DNA from: Nocardia bovistercoris
GTDB taxonomy: Bacteria; Actinomycetota; Actinomycetes; Mycobacteriales; Mycobacteriaceae
Length of the DNA: 64,000 nt
Reading direction: 5' to 3'
NCBI RefSeq assembly: GCF_015674855.1
Contig: NZ_JADMLG010000023.1
Location: 1-64,000, forward strand
Within the stretch, counting starts at the first letter, position 1. Every line of letters starts with the position of its first letter. The notes beneath the pieces were generated by a model. The model made no database searches and had not been told where the DNA came from. It saw only the letters and a list, made by a program, of their open reading frames with translations. Positions 10,227 to 19,613 of this stretch are shown piece by piece. Position numbers and translations under genes: made by a program.

Positions 10227-11810
10227 TCAGCGAGTGACCGGTCGCACAATTGGGAACAGTATCGTTTCCCGGATTCCCAAACCCGTCAGCGCCATCAACA
10301 ACCGATCGATTCCCATACCCGTTCCGGTAGTCGGCGGCATCCCGTGCTCCATCGCGGCGAGGAAGTCCTCGTCCAGCACCATGGCCTCGTCGTCACCGGC
10401 CGCGGCGAGCCGGGCCTGATCCACGAACCGCTCCCGTTGGATCACCGGATCGACCAACTCCGAATAGCCTGTTGCCAACTCGAAGCCGCGAACGTAGAGA
10501 TCCCACTTCTCGGTAACTCCGTGCTTGCTGCGATGCTGCCGAGTGAGCGGAGAAGTCTCGACCGGGAAGTCCCGAACGAAAGTCGGGGCATACAACTTGT
10601 CTCCGTACTGATGCTCCCAGAGTTCCTCTACCAGTTTGCCGTGGCCGTAGCCCTTGCCTTCGGGAATTTCCAGGCCCACCCGATCCGCGAGTGCGTGCAA
10701 TTCCGCGACCGTCGTTTCCGGGGTGACCTCGACACCCAACGCGTCCGACAGCGAAGGGTACATCTCCACCGTGTTCCACTCGCCGCCGAGATCGTATTCG
10801 GTGCCGTCGGCGAGGGTCACCACCAGGGTGCCGAACACCTCCTGCGCGACTTCCTGCACCAATTCGCGGATCATGCGCGCCGAGTCGTCGTAGGTGCCGT
10901 ATGCCTCATACGTTTCGAGCATGGCGAACTCCGGCGAATGCGTGGAGTCGGCCCCTTCGTTGCGGAAGTTCCGATTGACCTCGAACACCTTCTCCAGCCC
11001 GCCGACCACACACCGCTTCAGGAACAACTCCGGTGCGATACGCAGGTAGAGATCAATGTCGAGGGCATTGGACCTGGTGACGAAAGGACGGGCCGCCGCG
11101 CCGCCGTGCAGCGTCTGCAGCATCGGCGTCTCGACCTCGAGGAAGCCGCGCCGCTCCAGCGCGGCGCGCAGCGCGCGCAGCACCGCGATCCGCGTGCGCG
11201 CGGTCTGCCTGGCCTCGGGACGCACGATCAGGTCGACATAGCGCTGCCGGACCCGCGACTCCTCGTTCATCTCCTTGTGCGCGACTGGCAGCGGCCGCAG
11301 AGCCTTCGCCGACATCGACCAGGAATCGGCCATGACACTCAATTCACCACTGCGCGAAGCGATCACCTCGCCGTGCACGAAGACGAAATCGCCGAGGTCG
11401 ACATCGCCCTTCCAGGACGCGAGCGCGTCGGCGCCGACGCCGTTCAGGCTGATCATCGCCTGGAGTTTCGTTCCGTCGCCCTCCTGCAAGGTGGCGAAAC
11501 ACAACTTGCCGGTATTGCGCAGGAATATCACGCGCCCGACCACCCCGACGATCTCACCGGTGTTGGTATCGGCCGGGAGATCGGGATGGGCGGCGCGAAT
11601 TTCGGCGAGCGAGTGCGTGCGCGGCACCGTGACGGGATACGCCTCGACACCGGAGGCGAGCAGCCGATCACGCTTGTCCCGGCGAATACGCATCTGCTCG
11701 GGAACTTCGTCGCCCATCGGGTCGACACGGGTTTGCTCGACGTCCGTGGCAGAGTTCGTGGCCGAGTTCTGCTCGGCGCCGGACGTGGATCGCTCGCTAC
11801 GCTCACTCAC
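10227..11810 (-). CDS. lysS: Lysyl-tRNA synthetase, class II
   Basis: 527 residues. N-terminal OB-fold anticodon-binding domain followed by the class II catalytic core with motif 2 (FRNEGADSTHSPEFAMLE) and motif 3 (GTGMGIDRLLMALTG). Charges tRNA-Lys. About 35 N-terminal residues are disordered and family-variable. The GTG start opens with MSERSERS, coded by a repetitive GAGCGTAGCGAGCG-type element that I have seen at other actinobacterial gene starts, so the true start may be further in. Confidence 0.96.
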   Translation of the reverse strand: MSERSERSTSGAEQNSATNSATDVEQTRVDPMGDEVPEQMRIRRDKRDRLLASGVEAYPVTVPRTHSLAEIRAAHPDLPADTNTGEIVGVVGRVIFLRNTGKLCFATLQEGDGTKLQAMISLNGVGADALASWKGDVDLGDFVFVHGEVIASRSGELSVMADSWSMSAKALRPLPVAHKEMNEESRVRQRYVDLIVRPEARQTARTRIAVLRALRAALERRGFLEVETPMLQTLHGGAAARPFVTRSNALDIDLYLRIAPELFLKRCVVGGLEKVFEVNRNFRNEGADSTHSPEFAMLETYEAYGTYDDSARMIRELVQEVAQEVFGTLVVTLADGTEYDLGGEWNTVEMYPSLSDALGVEVTPETTVAELHALADRVGLEIPEGKGYGHGKLVEELWEHQYGDKLYAPTFVRDFPVETSPLTRQHRSKHGVTEKWDLYVRGFELATGYSELVDPVIQRERFVDQARLAAAGDDEAMVLDEDFLAAMEHGMPPTTGTGMGIDRLLMALTGLGIRETILFPIVRPVTR

Positions 11811-11897
11811 CCAACTAGCCTAGCGGGCATCGGAAATCGTTTTGCGCGCCGCCCGCACGGTGCTGACCGGTAGCCGACAGGTATGGGCCCGCCGCTA

Positions 11898-12332
11898 TTA
11901 CAGCGACGCCAGCGAGGTCACTTCGCGGGTGAAGTGCGCGGCGCGGATTCCCACCGTCAGCAGGCCCGCCGCCTTCAACGCCTGATATCCGCCGACCAGA
12001 TCGGTGGCCCGATGCAATCCGAGTTCCTGCAGCGATGCCGCGGCCAGACTGGAGGTGTAGCCCTCCGAGCACAGGATGATCCATTCCACGTCGTGGTCGG
12101 TGGCTGTCGCGAGGCGAGCCGAACTGGTCGGGTCGAGGCGCCATTCCAATACGTTGCGTTCGATCACCAGCGCGCCGGGCAGCGTGCCCTCACGGTCGCG
12201 CTGCGCCTGCGGACGGATGTCGACCAGCTTCGCGCCGCGGGCCAGCGCCTGCGGCACCTCGAAGGCGTAGACGCGGTTCAGGCGGGCGCGGGCGTTGTCG
12301 AGCATCTGATCGATCGTCAGGCGGCTCATCAC
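11898..12332 (-). CDS. Rhodanese-like sulfurtransferase
   Basis: About 143 residues, a single rhodanese domain. The active-site loop CSEGYTSS carries the catalytic cysteine, and VDIRPQAQRDREGTLPGA is the usual entry motif. It overlaps the cysteine dioxygenase stop by 4 bp (GTG at 12332, or the adjacent ATG at 12329). The pairing suggests handling of sulfane sulfur produced during cysteine catabolism. Confidence 0.88.
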   Translation of the reverse strand: MMSRLTIDQMLDNARARLNRVYAFEVPQALARGAKLVDIRPQAQRDREGTLPGALVIERNVLEWRLDPTSSARLATATDHDVEWIILCSEGYTSSLAAASLQELGLHRATDLVGGYQALKAAGLLTVGIRAAHFTREVTSLASL

Positions 12333-12940
12333 ATATCACCTTCGGGCTGGTCGGTGAGAACGGTTCGGGTGCGTCGCAGGGTGCCGTGGCCGGTCACCTC
12401 GTAGTACGACATGGCGGTGAGCGGCGGCGAATACGCGTGCACGCTCAGGGTCGGGTCGAGCGGACCGGTGGACACCGCCGACCCGAAGTCCGCAGCCGAC
12501 GGTGCGCGCATCACATCGTGGACCCAGCCGATCGGGAACGAGGCCTGATCGCCCGCGACCAAGGTGCGCGCGCGTAATTCCGTTCCGTTCCAACGGAATT
12601 CCGATAACGCGCCGCTGAGTACGGTGAGCGCGCCGAGCGAACCCGCGTGGTCGTGCAGTTCGGTGGACTTGTCCGGGGTCCAGCTGATGAGCCAGACGTC
12701 GACCTCGTCGTCGGTGAGCAGGCGGGTCGCCCAGCGCTCCTCGGCGGGCCAGACGCCGCCCGCGGGCAGCAGATGGTCGTAGCGGCCCGCGAGCACGTCC
12801 TCGGCGCCCTCGTCGGTCAATCGCAGCAGGTCGGCGGGCCGCAGCCGGGTCGGCAGGGCGGGGGCGACGGCACGATCCAGCGGCGGGGTGGCCGAGAGGG
12901 GGTTACGTCCGGACGTGAGGGAAAGGACGGAAGAACGCAT
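12329..12940 (-). CDS. Cysteine dioxygenase-type cupin
   Basis: 203 residues of the type I cysteine dioxygenase cupin family. Metal ligands can be read as ELHDHAGSLGAL (two His near residues 96-98) and a third His in HDVMR. SVHAYSPPLTAMSYYE is the second cupin motif. Oxidises cysteine (or a related thiol) to the sulfinate. Start ATG with GGAG eight bases upstream. The leader holds two tandem palindromes that may be a regulator site. Cotranscribed with the rhodanese. Confidence 0.88.
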   Translation of the reverse strand: MRSSVLSLTSGRNPLSATPPLDRAVAPALPTRLRPADLLRLTDEGAEDVLAGRYDHLLPAGGVWPAEERWATRLLTDDEVDVWLISWTPDKSTELHDHAGSLGALTVLSGALSEFRWNGTELRARTLVAGDQASFPIGWVHDVMRAPSAADFGSAVSTGPLDPTLSVHAYSPPLTAMSYYEVTGHGTLRRTRTVLTDQPEGDM

Positions 12941-12967
12941 GAGCGCATCTCCAGGATGTGTCGACGG

Positions 12968-13016
12968 TCGAGGGCTTCAGACGGCCTCGAACGGTCGAGG
13001 CGCTTATCGGCCTCGA
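12968..13016. promoter_or_regulatory. Two tandem palindromes upstream of CDO operon
   Basis: TCGAGG...CCTCGA occurs twice (12968-12990 with an 11-nt spacer, 12995-13016 with a 10-nt spacer) inside a 27-bp direct repeat beginning ACGGTCGAGG. Located 28 bp upstream of the cysteine dioxygenase ATG. Looks like a double operator, perhaps for a sulfur or redox regulator (inference). Confidence 0.5.
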
Positions 13017-13104
13017 CAACACTCCCGGTTGGTCACGCGGTACACGGAAGGCAGCATAGCAGCGCCGCGACGCCCGGTGACAGAGCGCCGCGAAGTGATC
13101 TGGG

Positions 13105-13896
13105 TCATCTGCGACGCTGCTGATTGCGCTCGAAAACCAGCCGCAAACCCGTCAGCGTGAGATGCGGTTCGTGATGCTCGATCGTCTCGGACTCCGGGAC
13201 GATCAACGGCGCGCAGAATCCGGTGGCGACCACCGCGACATCGTCGCCTGCGAATGCGTCGAACTCGTCGCGAATACGATCGATAAGTCCGTCGACCAAG
13301 CCCGCGAAACCGAATACAGCGCCGGATTGAATCGCCTCGACGGTATTCTTTCCGACCACCGAACGCGGTCGCGCCAATTCCACCCGACGCAGCGCCGCGC
13401 GTTCGATCAGCGCCTCGCTGGAGATCTCCACGCCCGGCGCGACCACACCGCCGAGAAATTCCCCCTTGGCCGAAACCAGATCGACCATGGTGGCCGTGCC
13501 GAAATCGACCACGATTGCCGCGGAACCGAAACGGTTATGTGCGGCAAGGGTATTCACGATACGGTCGGCGCCGATCTCCTTCGGATTGTCGACCAGCAAC
13601 GGAATTCCGGTGCGCACCCCGGGCTCGACGACCACGTGCGGAACGTGGTCCCAGTACCGTTCCAGCATCACCCGCAATTCCCGCAACACCGGCGGCACCG
13701 TGGACAATGCGGCCACCCCGATCACCTGTTCGAGATCGTCGCCGACCAGGCCGCGCACCTGCATGGCGAATTCGTCGGCGGTCAGCAGCGGATTGGTGTG
13801 CATGCGCCAGTGCCGCGCGAGCTTCGCGTGCGCACCGCTCCCGGAGAAAAGGCCCAGCTCGATGCTGGTATTACGAACGTCGATGGTCAGCAGCAT
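13105..13896 (-). CDS. coaX: Type III pantothenate kinase
   Basis: 263 residues. CoaX phosphorylates pantothenate at the first step of CoA synthesis. ASKHA-fold motifs: DVRNTSIELG at the N-terminus (phosphate loop, with R where DVGNT is common), EIGADRIVN near residue 106 and VVDFGTATMVD near residue 130. Directly downstream of panC-panD (34 bp from panD), so the whole vitamin B5-to-CoA entry is one operon. Confidence 0.95.
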   Translation of the reverse strand: MLLTIDVRNTSIELGLFSGSGAHAKLARHWRMHTNPLLTADEFAMQVRGLVGDDLEQVIGVAALSTVPPVLRELRVMLERYWDHVPHVVVEPGVRTGIPLLVDNPKEIGADRIVNTLAAHNRFGSAAIVVDFGTATMVDLVSAKGEFLGGVVAPGVEISSEALIERAALRRVELARPRSVVGKNTVEAIQSGAVFGFAGLVDGLIDRIRDEFDAFAGDDVAVVATGFCAPLIVPESETIEHHEPHLTLTGLRLVFERNQQRRR

Positions 13897-13930
13897 TGGT
13901 CGAGGCGGTCCCGTGCTCGGTTCGTGGCAC

Positions 13931-14350
13931 TCAGGCGATGGACAGGGAGCGCGGCGAGGTCAGGCCCGACCCCTGCGGCGCGTGCGCGGGATCGGAGCCG
14001 AGTTCGACGGGCCGGTTGCGCTCGTCGACGAAGACCACCTTCGGGTCGTACGCCGCGACCTCCGCCGCGTCCATCATGCCGTAGGCGATCAGGATGACGA
14101 GGTCGCCAGGATGCACCAGATGCGCTGCGGCGCCGTTGATTCCGATGACACCCGAACCGCGTTCGCCCGCGATCACATAGGTTTCGAGGCGGGCGCCGTT
14201 GTCGATGTCGACGATGCAGACCTGCTCGCCCTCGAGCAGATCGGCGGCGTCGAGCAGATCCTGGTCGACGGTCACCGAACCGACGTAGTGCAGGTCGGCG
14301 TGGGTGACGGTGGCCCGGTGGATCTTGGACTTCATCATGGTGCGCAACAT
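13931..14350 (-). CDS. panD: Aspartate 1-decarboxylase proenzyme
   Basis: 139 residues. Makes beta-alanine for pantothenate. The self-cleavage site YVGSV gives Gly24-Ser25, from which the pyruvoyl group forms. GINGAAAHLVHPGDLVILIAYG is the conserved core. ATG chosen to give MLRTMMKSKIHRATV, the family start. The C-terminal tail is slightly extended. Lies 13 bp after panC. Confidence 0.96.
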   Translation of the reverse strand: MLRTMMKSKIHRATVTHADLHYVGSVTVDQDLLDAADLLEGEQVCIVDIDNGARLETYVIAGERGSGVIGINGAAAHLVHPGDLVILIAYGMMDAAEVAAYDPKVVFVDERNRPVELGSDPAHAPQGSGLTSPRSLSIA

Positions 14351-14363
14351 CTTCGTCGCCTTT

Positions 14364-15308
14364 CTAGACAGCGGCCTTGGTTGACTTGGTTCCGTTCCCG
14401 CCATCGCGGGTATCGGACACGGTGGGGTGGCCGTCGATGGTGGCGCCGAGGGTGACGGCCACATTGTCGATCAGCCTGGTGGCGCCGACCTTCGCGGCGA
14501 CCAGCAGTCGGGCATTGCCCGCGGCGGGCGCCGCGTCGAGATTCGCCGACCGCAATTCGAGATAGTCGAGTTCGACACCGGGCGTGGCGTCCAGAACCAT
14601 GCGCGCCGCGTCCAGCACGGCGTCCGCGCCGAGTCCGCCCGCGTGCCTGCCCGCCGCCAACGCGGCCGACAGCGCGAGCGCCGACTCCCGCTGGGCCGGG
14701 TCGAGATAGCGGTTGCGAGAGGACAGCGCGAGGCCGTCGGACTCACGCACCGTCGGCAGCGGCACGATCTTCACGTCGAAATTCAGGTCGCGCACCAGCT
14801 GCCGGATCAGGGTCAGCTGCTGATAGTCCTTCTCGCCGAAGAACGCCTCGCTCGGGTGCGCGATCTGCAACAGCTTCGCGACCACCGTCAACATGCCCGC
14901 GAAATGCGTCGGACGGCTGGCGCCCTCGAGTTCGGCGCCGAGCGGACCCGGATGCACCGTGGTGCGCGGGCCATCCGGATACATGTCGGCGACGCTCGGC
15001 GCGAAAACCAGGTCGACACCTTCGGCGCGCAGCAGCGCCACATCGGCTTCGAGGGTGCGCGGATACTTGTCCAGATCCTCGTTCGCGGCGAATTGCAGCG
15101 GGTTCACGAAAATCGAGACGATCACGACCTGATTGGTGCGCTTGGCCCGCCGCACGATCTCCAGGTGGCCCTCGTGCAAGGCGCCCATGGTCGGGACGAG
15201 GCCGATGGTGCGGCCCACCGACCGCAGAGCCTTGGCCACCGCGCTCAACGCCGCTGGATCGTGGTACACGGTCGATTCGCCCGGACGGTACCGCTGTTGA
15301 CGTGTCAT
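14364..15308 (-). CDS. panC: Pantothenate synthetase
   Basis: 314 residues. Condenses pantoate and beta-alanine using ATP. Shows VPTMGALHEGHLEIVR (HIGH-like), FFGEKDYQQL and the KMSKS-like LALSSRNRYL. Overlaps the preceding Rossmann-like gene by 4 bp, indicating translational coupling. The C-terminal 20 residues are low complexity. Confidence 0.97.
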   Translation of the reverse strand: MTRQQRYRPGESTVYHDPAALSAVAKALRSVGRTIGLVPTMGALHEGHLEIVRRAKRTNQVVIVSIFVNPLQFAANEDLDKYPRTLEADVALLRAEGVDLVFAPSVADMYPDGPRTTVHPGPLGAELEGASRPTHFAGMLTVVAKLLQIAHPSEAFFGEKDYQQLTLIRQLVRDLNFDVKIVPLPTVRESDGLALSSRNRYLDPAQRESALALSAALAAGRHAGGLGADAVLDAARMVLDATPGVELDYLELRSANLDAAPAAGNARLLVAAKVGATRLIDNVAVTLGATIDGHPTVSDTRDGGNGTKSTKAAV

Positions 15309-16327
15309 CGACGTTCCTCCAGCAATTCGATCAACTCCGGATTGGTATCGGCCAACCGGGCGGTGCGCAGCGACAGCGCGCGATAGCCGTCGGCGATCCT
15401 CGGATCGACCGCGTCCAGCGCCTCGAGGTGCGCGGCGACCGCAGCTACATCACCGCGCGCCACCGGGCCGGTCAGCGCCGACGGCCCGCGCCGCAGCGCG
15501 TTGTCGAGCGCGGCCGAGGCCAGCGGGGCGAGCAGGCGTTCGGCCAGACCGTTGGGCTGCCCGTCCACGATCTGCTGACCGAGCAACCCCGGACCCGACA
15601 GCGCCTCGCGCAGCGCGGCCACCGCGTCGACGATCAGCGTCACCAGGTGGTTGCTGCCGTGCGCGAGCGCCGCGTGATAGAGGCGGCGGTTCTCCTCGGC
15701 GACCCGCACCGGTTCGCCACCCATCTCGATCACCAGCGACTGCGCTATCGCGTAGCCGATGTCGTCGGCGGCGGTGACGCCGAAGCAGGCGTTGCCGAGC
15801 CGGGCCAGATCCTCGTCGTGGCCGGTGAAGGTCATCGCGGGATGGATGGCCAGCGGCAGCACACCCGTCGCGGCGAGCGGGCCGAGCACCGCGACGCCGT
15901 TCGCGCCCGAGGTGTGGGCGACGATCGTGCCGGACCGCACCACGTTCGCGCCCGCGAGCCCGCGCACGAGACCCGCGAGTTCGGCGTCGGGCACCGCGAG
16001 CAGCATCAGTTCACTGCGCCGGGCCACCTCCTCGACCGGGAGGATCTCCGATTCCGGCAGCCGGGTCCGCGCGCGGTGCACCGACGCGTCGGAGATGGCC
16101 GAGACGCCGAACACCACGTGTCCAGCGCGTTCGAGGGCAGCGCCGAGCGCCGAACCGACCCGGCCCGCCGAGACGATGCCGACAGTCAGCCGAGCGGGGG
16201 CGGGGTCGAATCCCGTGCCCCGCAGATCGGCTCCGTGGGAGTTGTCGCCGTGGGAGTTGTCATCGCCCGCGGATCGGTTGTCACCGTCCTCGGGCAGGCC
16301 GTCGGAAGTCGCACTTCTCGAGGTCAA
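15305..16327 (-). CDS. Rossmann-like/DUF2520 oxidoreductase-like protein
   Basis: About 340 residues, resembling the mycobacterial Rv3603c family in the same place next to panC. N-terminal NAD(P)-binding fold with VGIVSAGRVGSALGAAL near residue 50, and a DUF2520 all-helical C-terminal domain (YHAALAHGSNHLVTLIVDAV). Possibly a ketopantoate-reductase-like activity for the pantothenate pathway (inference from context). The TTG start has GAGAGGACA upstream; the first 45 residues are Asp/Gly/His-rich and not part of the fold. The long open frame further upstream is a shadow of the next gene. Confidence 0.82.
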   Translation of the reverse strand: MTSRSATSDGLPEDGDNRSAGDDNSHGDNSHGADLRGTGFDPAPARLTVGIVSAGRVGSALGAALERAGHVVFGVSAISDASVHRARTRLPESEILPVEEVARRSELMLLAVPDAELAGLVRGLAGANVVRSGTIVAHTSGANGVAVLGPLAATGVLPLAIHPAMTFTGHDEDLARLGNACFGVTAADDIGYAIAQSLVIEMGGEPVRVAEENRRLYHAALAHGSNHLVTLIVDAVAALREALSGPGLLGQQIVDGQPNGLAERLLAPLASAALDNALRRGPSALTGPVARGDVAAVAAHLEALDAVDPRIADGYRALSLRTARLADTNPELIELLEERR

Positions 16328-16436
16328 CGTTGTCCTCTCGATATCGTTCCAGTCCCGCCGTGCGGGTACCGGACGTACGCGTCGAGGATATCGGCCGGGA
16401 GTTTGCTCGTGCCACGGACCCCCGGCGTGATTTGCG

Positions 16437-18068
16437 CTACCCCCGGCCGCTCTCCGATTGCAGATTGGCCATGATCTCCGCGACCGAGAGTTTGCGCGAG
16501 CCGCCGCCCGATTCGGAATCGTCGTCGTCGCGGCGACGGCGGCGCGAACCGGCAGTGCCGACTTGCGGGCTCGCGGGCACGGTGGTCGGACGCGGCAGCG
16601 GAGTGCGGGTCGGCACCGACGTGCCGTCCAGCGGCGGCAGTCGCGGCGGCACGGGCAGCGGTTCGGACTGCGGTTCCGAGTCGGTCCTCGATTCCGGTTC
16701 GGTCTGCGATTCGGACTTCCGCTGTTCCGCCTCGGGTTGCTGTTCCGGCCGCGGTTCCGATTCGGGTGCGACGGCCTCGGTCTCGGATTCGGTGAACGCG
16801 TCCGCCCAGCCCGCGGGCGGACGCAGCGAATCGGTGTCGTATTCGCTGCCGGGTTCGGTGTCCACCGCTTCGCGATCGGCGCGCGAACCGTTTTCACCGT
16901 CGCGACGGTTGTTGTGGCCGAGGTCACCACTGTGGCCGAGATCGCCGCGCGCTGCGTGATCCCGGCGATCATCGGCGTCCGCGCGATCTCGATGCGCACC
17001 GCGATCACCGCCGTTCGCGCGATCTCCACCTCGATCGACGCCCGTGATGCGGCTGATGTCGTATCGGTCGGAGATGTAGTCGTCCACCGTGTCGTAGCCG
17101 TCGGAGTCCGTGCCGTACGCGCCGCGCAGCCGTTTGGCGATCGCGCGATCGGCCTCATAGTCGCCGATCTCGTCGCTCTCGAAATCGGCCCCATCCCTGG
17201 AAGCGGCCCGGCCGCCGGACTCGGCGCCACCACCGAAATCAGCCCGGCTCCCGGATTCGGCGCCGCTCCCGAAATCCCGACCCCTGAAATCAGCCCCGTT
17301 CCCGAATGCGGACCTGTTCCCGAAATCCGACTTCTTGTCGGATGTGCGCGCGCTGCGGGCGTCGGTCTTCCTTCCCGCGGTGTCGCCCTCGTCGCGATCG
17401 GTCACCACCGAGGTCTCCGCGGTGACCGGTTCGTCGAACGGGCTCGCGAACTGAGGCGGTTCCGGGTGATCGGGGACGAAGACCGGCGTCATGCTGAAGG
17501 CGGGCGTCATGCTGTGGGTGGACGGATTGGGCAGATGCGGGCCCCACATCGCCTCGGCATTCCCAGAGCTATTGTTCGCCGACTCGCCGCGACCGCTCTC
17601 CAATTCCTGGATCCGGGTGGCGTCGGCGTGCAACGCGGGCCGATCCATGGGCAGATCGCCGTCGAAGAGGCGCTGCAGATTCTGGCGGAGAACCGTCAGC
17701 TCGGCGCGCAGAGCGGCCATTTCGGCGGCGTCGGCGCCGACTTCATGGCGCACCCTCGCCTCGACGCCGAGTTCGTACTCCCGGCGCGCGGTGACCTCGC
17801 GTTCCAACTGCAACTCGTACACGGTTTGCAGATCGCGCACCTTGGCCTTGTCCACCGAGGCTTCTTTCCGGAATTTCGTGGCTGCCAACGCGCCGATCGC
17901 CGCTGCCCACAGCGCCGCTACCAGGCCGATCCTTACGAATTGCAGGCTATTGCTGAAAACCAGAAAAACGCTGGCAACCAGTCCGAGTAGAACCAACCCG
18001 CCCACGAACAGTTTTCCCGCCTTGTCCCGTCGTCCACGGGAAGTGCTGCTACGGGAGGGTGAAACCAT
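16437..18068 (-). CDS. Membrane-anchored coiled-coil protein (DUF6779-like)
   Basis: 543 residues, corresponding in position and build to mycobacterial Rv3604c. Two N-terminal transmembrane helices (about residues 19-62), then a coiled coil (75-140) rich in Glu/Arg, then a long disordered region with degenerate DFG/ESGGRA-type repeats (about 240-300) and acidic Ser/Glu-rich stretches. Ends with a conserved-looking KLSVAEIMANLQSE. Function unknown; cotranscribed with fol and pan genes. Confidence 0.78.
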   Translation of the reverse strand: MVSPSRSSTSRGRRDKAGKLFVGGLVLLGLVASVFLVFSNSLQFVRIGLVAALWAAAIGALAATKFRKEASVDKAKVRDLQTVYELQLEREVTARREYELGVEARVRHEVGADAAEMAALRAELTVLRQNLQRLFDGDLPMDRPALHADATRIQELESGRGESANNSSGNAEAMWGPHLPNPSTHSMTPAFSMTPVFVPDHPEPPQFASPFDEPVTAETSVVTDRDEGDTAGRKTDARSARTSDKKSDFGNRSAFGNGADFRGRDFGSGAESGSRADFGGGAESGGRAASRDGADFESDEIGDYEADRAIAKRLRGAYGTDSDGYDTVDDYISDRYDISRITGVDRGGDRANGGDRGAHRDRADADDRRDHAARGDLGHSGDLGHNNRRDGENGSRADREAVDTEPGSEYDTDSLRPPAGWADAFTESETEAVAPESEPRPEQQPEAEQRKSESQTEPESRTDSEPQSEPLPVPPRLPPLDGTSVPTRTPLPRPTTVPASPQVGTAGSRRRRRDDDDSESGGGSRKLSVAEIMANLQSESGRG

Positions 18069-18138
18069 GCACGCCAGGGTAGCCTGTGCGACGCGGCGCG
18101 CCCACAAAGTCGTTCACCCGACGGACTCAGAAATGTAA

Positions 18139-18615
18139 CTATGTAGTTGCTGGATCATCGGAAGGGTCGTCGGGCGCGCGACAGCAATACTCGAGCCACA
18201 ATGCCGCCGCGACCAGCGCGACACCGGCGAACATCCCGACGATCGCACCCGGCGAGTCCGCCGCCGCCGCACGCAGCGTGCCCCGCTGCGGCAGCACCCA
18301 ACACAGGAACCCCAGCCAGACACCGGCCGCGATCGAGCCGACCTGCAACGACGCCTTGGCCAACGCCACCGCGCGCGCCGCGGTGATCGGATGCAACTGA
18401 TGTCTGTCCCCGCCGACCTGCCGATCGTTGACCCTGGCGCGGATCACGAACGCGAGCGCGACCTCGATGGCGGCCACCGGATACAGCGAGGTGCCCGCGT
18501 AGATCGAGATCGGCGGAAAACTGTCGTAGGCGACCCTGGTGGCGATCCAGGCCGCGAGCGCGGCCACCAGGACATTCGCGACCAGGTCGAGTACCCGGGT
18601 CGGCTTGAGTTTCAC
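18139..18615 (-). CDS. DUF3180 membrane protein
   Basis: 158 residues with four predicted helices and the DUF3180 pattern (Rv3605c relative): KPTRVLDL at the start, PITAARAVALAKASLQVGS in the middle, a final membrane helix and acidic tail. GTG start overlaps the folK stop by 4 bp (GTGA). Role unknown; always reported beside folK in actinobacteria. Confidence 0.88.
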   Translation of the reverse strand: MKLKPTRVLDLVANVLVAALAAWIATRVAYDSFPPISIYAGTSLYPVAAIEVALAFVIRARVNDRQVGGDRHQLHPITAARAVALAKASLQVGSIAAGVWLGFLCWVLPQRGTLRAAAADSPGAIVGMFAGVALVAAALWLEYCCRAPDDPSDDPATT

Positions 18616-19136
18616 GACCGCTCCCCCACTAGTGCCAACTCCGTTCGGCGCACCTCGGCGCGTTCGTCGGCGGGCAGCGCGGCGATCCAGTCGGCCAGCG
18701 CGCGCGTGACACCATCCGCCTCCAGCACCGCCGCAGGCTCCACCTCGAGCCACGGAACCAGCACGAAAGCCCGTTCGTGCGCGCGCGGATGCGGCACGGT
18801 CAACTCGGGATCGTCGCTGCGCACCTCACCGCGCTCGTCGGCGCAGGCGATCACGTCGACATCGAGGGTCCGCGCGCCCCAGCGCACCGTGCGCACCCGA
18901 TCGGCGGCCCGTTCCAGGTCCTGCCCCGCGGCCAGCCAGTCGCGGCAGCCGAAGGCCGGATCCTCGACCAGCAGCACGGCGTTCAGGTAGTCGTCCTGGT
19001 CGACCCCGCCCCACGGCGCGGTGGTGTACACCGAGGACACCGCGAGCACCCGGTCGCCGAACCCGTCGACGACACCGCGCAGATATCCGAGCCGATCACC
19101 GAGATTGGATCCGATCGACAGCACCGCACGGCTCAT
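18612..19136 (-). CDS. folK: 6-hydroxymethyl-dihydropterin pyrophosphokinase
   Basis: 174 residues. Transfers pyrophosphate from ATP to the pterin. Motifs SIGSNLGDRLGYL, TAPWGGVDQDDYLNAV, RWGARTLDVDVI and VPHPRAHERAFVL are all present. Overlaps folB by 4 bp upstream and the DUF3180 gene downstream. Confidence 0.97.
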   Translation of the reverse strand: MSRAVLSIGSNLGDRLGYLRGVVDGFGDRVLAVSSVYTTAPWGGVDQDDYLNAVLLVEDPAFGCRDWLAAGQDLERAADRVRTVRWGARTLDVDVIACADERGEVRSDDPELTVPHPRAHERAFVLVPWLEVEPAAVLEADGVTRALADWIAALPADERAEVRRTELALVGERS

Positions 19137-19546
19137 CGCACATCCCGCCCGGTGCGCCTGGTGCGCCTGGTGCGCCTGGTCACGACGCGGACATCGGCGA
19201 AGGTGTGCGGAATGGGGGCGGCGGGTTTGTGCACGACGACCTCGGCGGCATGGATTCGGGGATCGGTCATCACGTCGTCGGCGATCTCCGAGACCACTGT
19301 CTCGATCAGATTCCGCGGCGCACCGCCGACGATACGCACCGCGCGCTCGGCCAGCGCGCCGTAGTCGACGGTCGCGGCCAGATCGTCGGAGGCCGCGGCG
19401 TCCGCGAAATCGACCCACACCGTGAGATCGACCACGAACTCCTGGCCGTCACGGCGCTCGTGCTCGAAGACGCCGTGCCTGCCGAAGATCCGCAGACCGC
19501 GCAACTCGATGCGATCGAATTCGCGGCTGTCGCGTTCGTCGGTCAC
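19133..19546 (-). CDS. folB: Dihydroneopterin aldolase
   Basis: 137 residues. Cleaves dihydroneopterin to the hydroxymethylpterin. Shows IELRGLRIFGRHGVFEHER, TVDYGALAE and NLIETVVSEIAD, and VVVHKPAAPI near the end. GTG start with AGGATGG upstream. The C-terminus RRTRRTRRTGR is encoded by three exact 9-bp repeats (19151-19177), a likely slippage site. Confidence 0.95.
   Translation of the reverse strand: MTDERDSREFDRIELRGLRIFGRHGVFEHERRDGQEFVVDLTVWVDFADAAASDDLAATVDYGALAERAVRIVGGAPRNLIETVVSEIADDVMTDPRIHAAEVVVHKPAAPIPHTFADVRVVTRRTRRTRRTGRDVR
19151..19177. repeat. Three 9-bp tandem repeats in folB 3' end
   Basis: GGTGCGCCT repeated exactly three times, coding RRT units of the FolB tail. Likely length-variable between strains. 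Confidence 0.8.
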
Positions 19547-19613
19547 TGGGGCACCATCCTCACTGCGGGCCCCGAAACGGGGTTTCGTGATCGGGATCCG
19601 GCGGGAGGCGGGG

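Noticed and set aside
16328..17233. N-terminal extension of the Rossmann-like protein
   Set aside because: This part is an out-of-frame reading of the coiled-coil gene; Pro/Arg/Thr-rich composition and a good TTG start at 16327.
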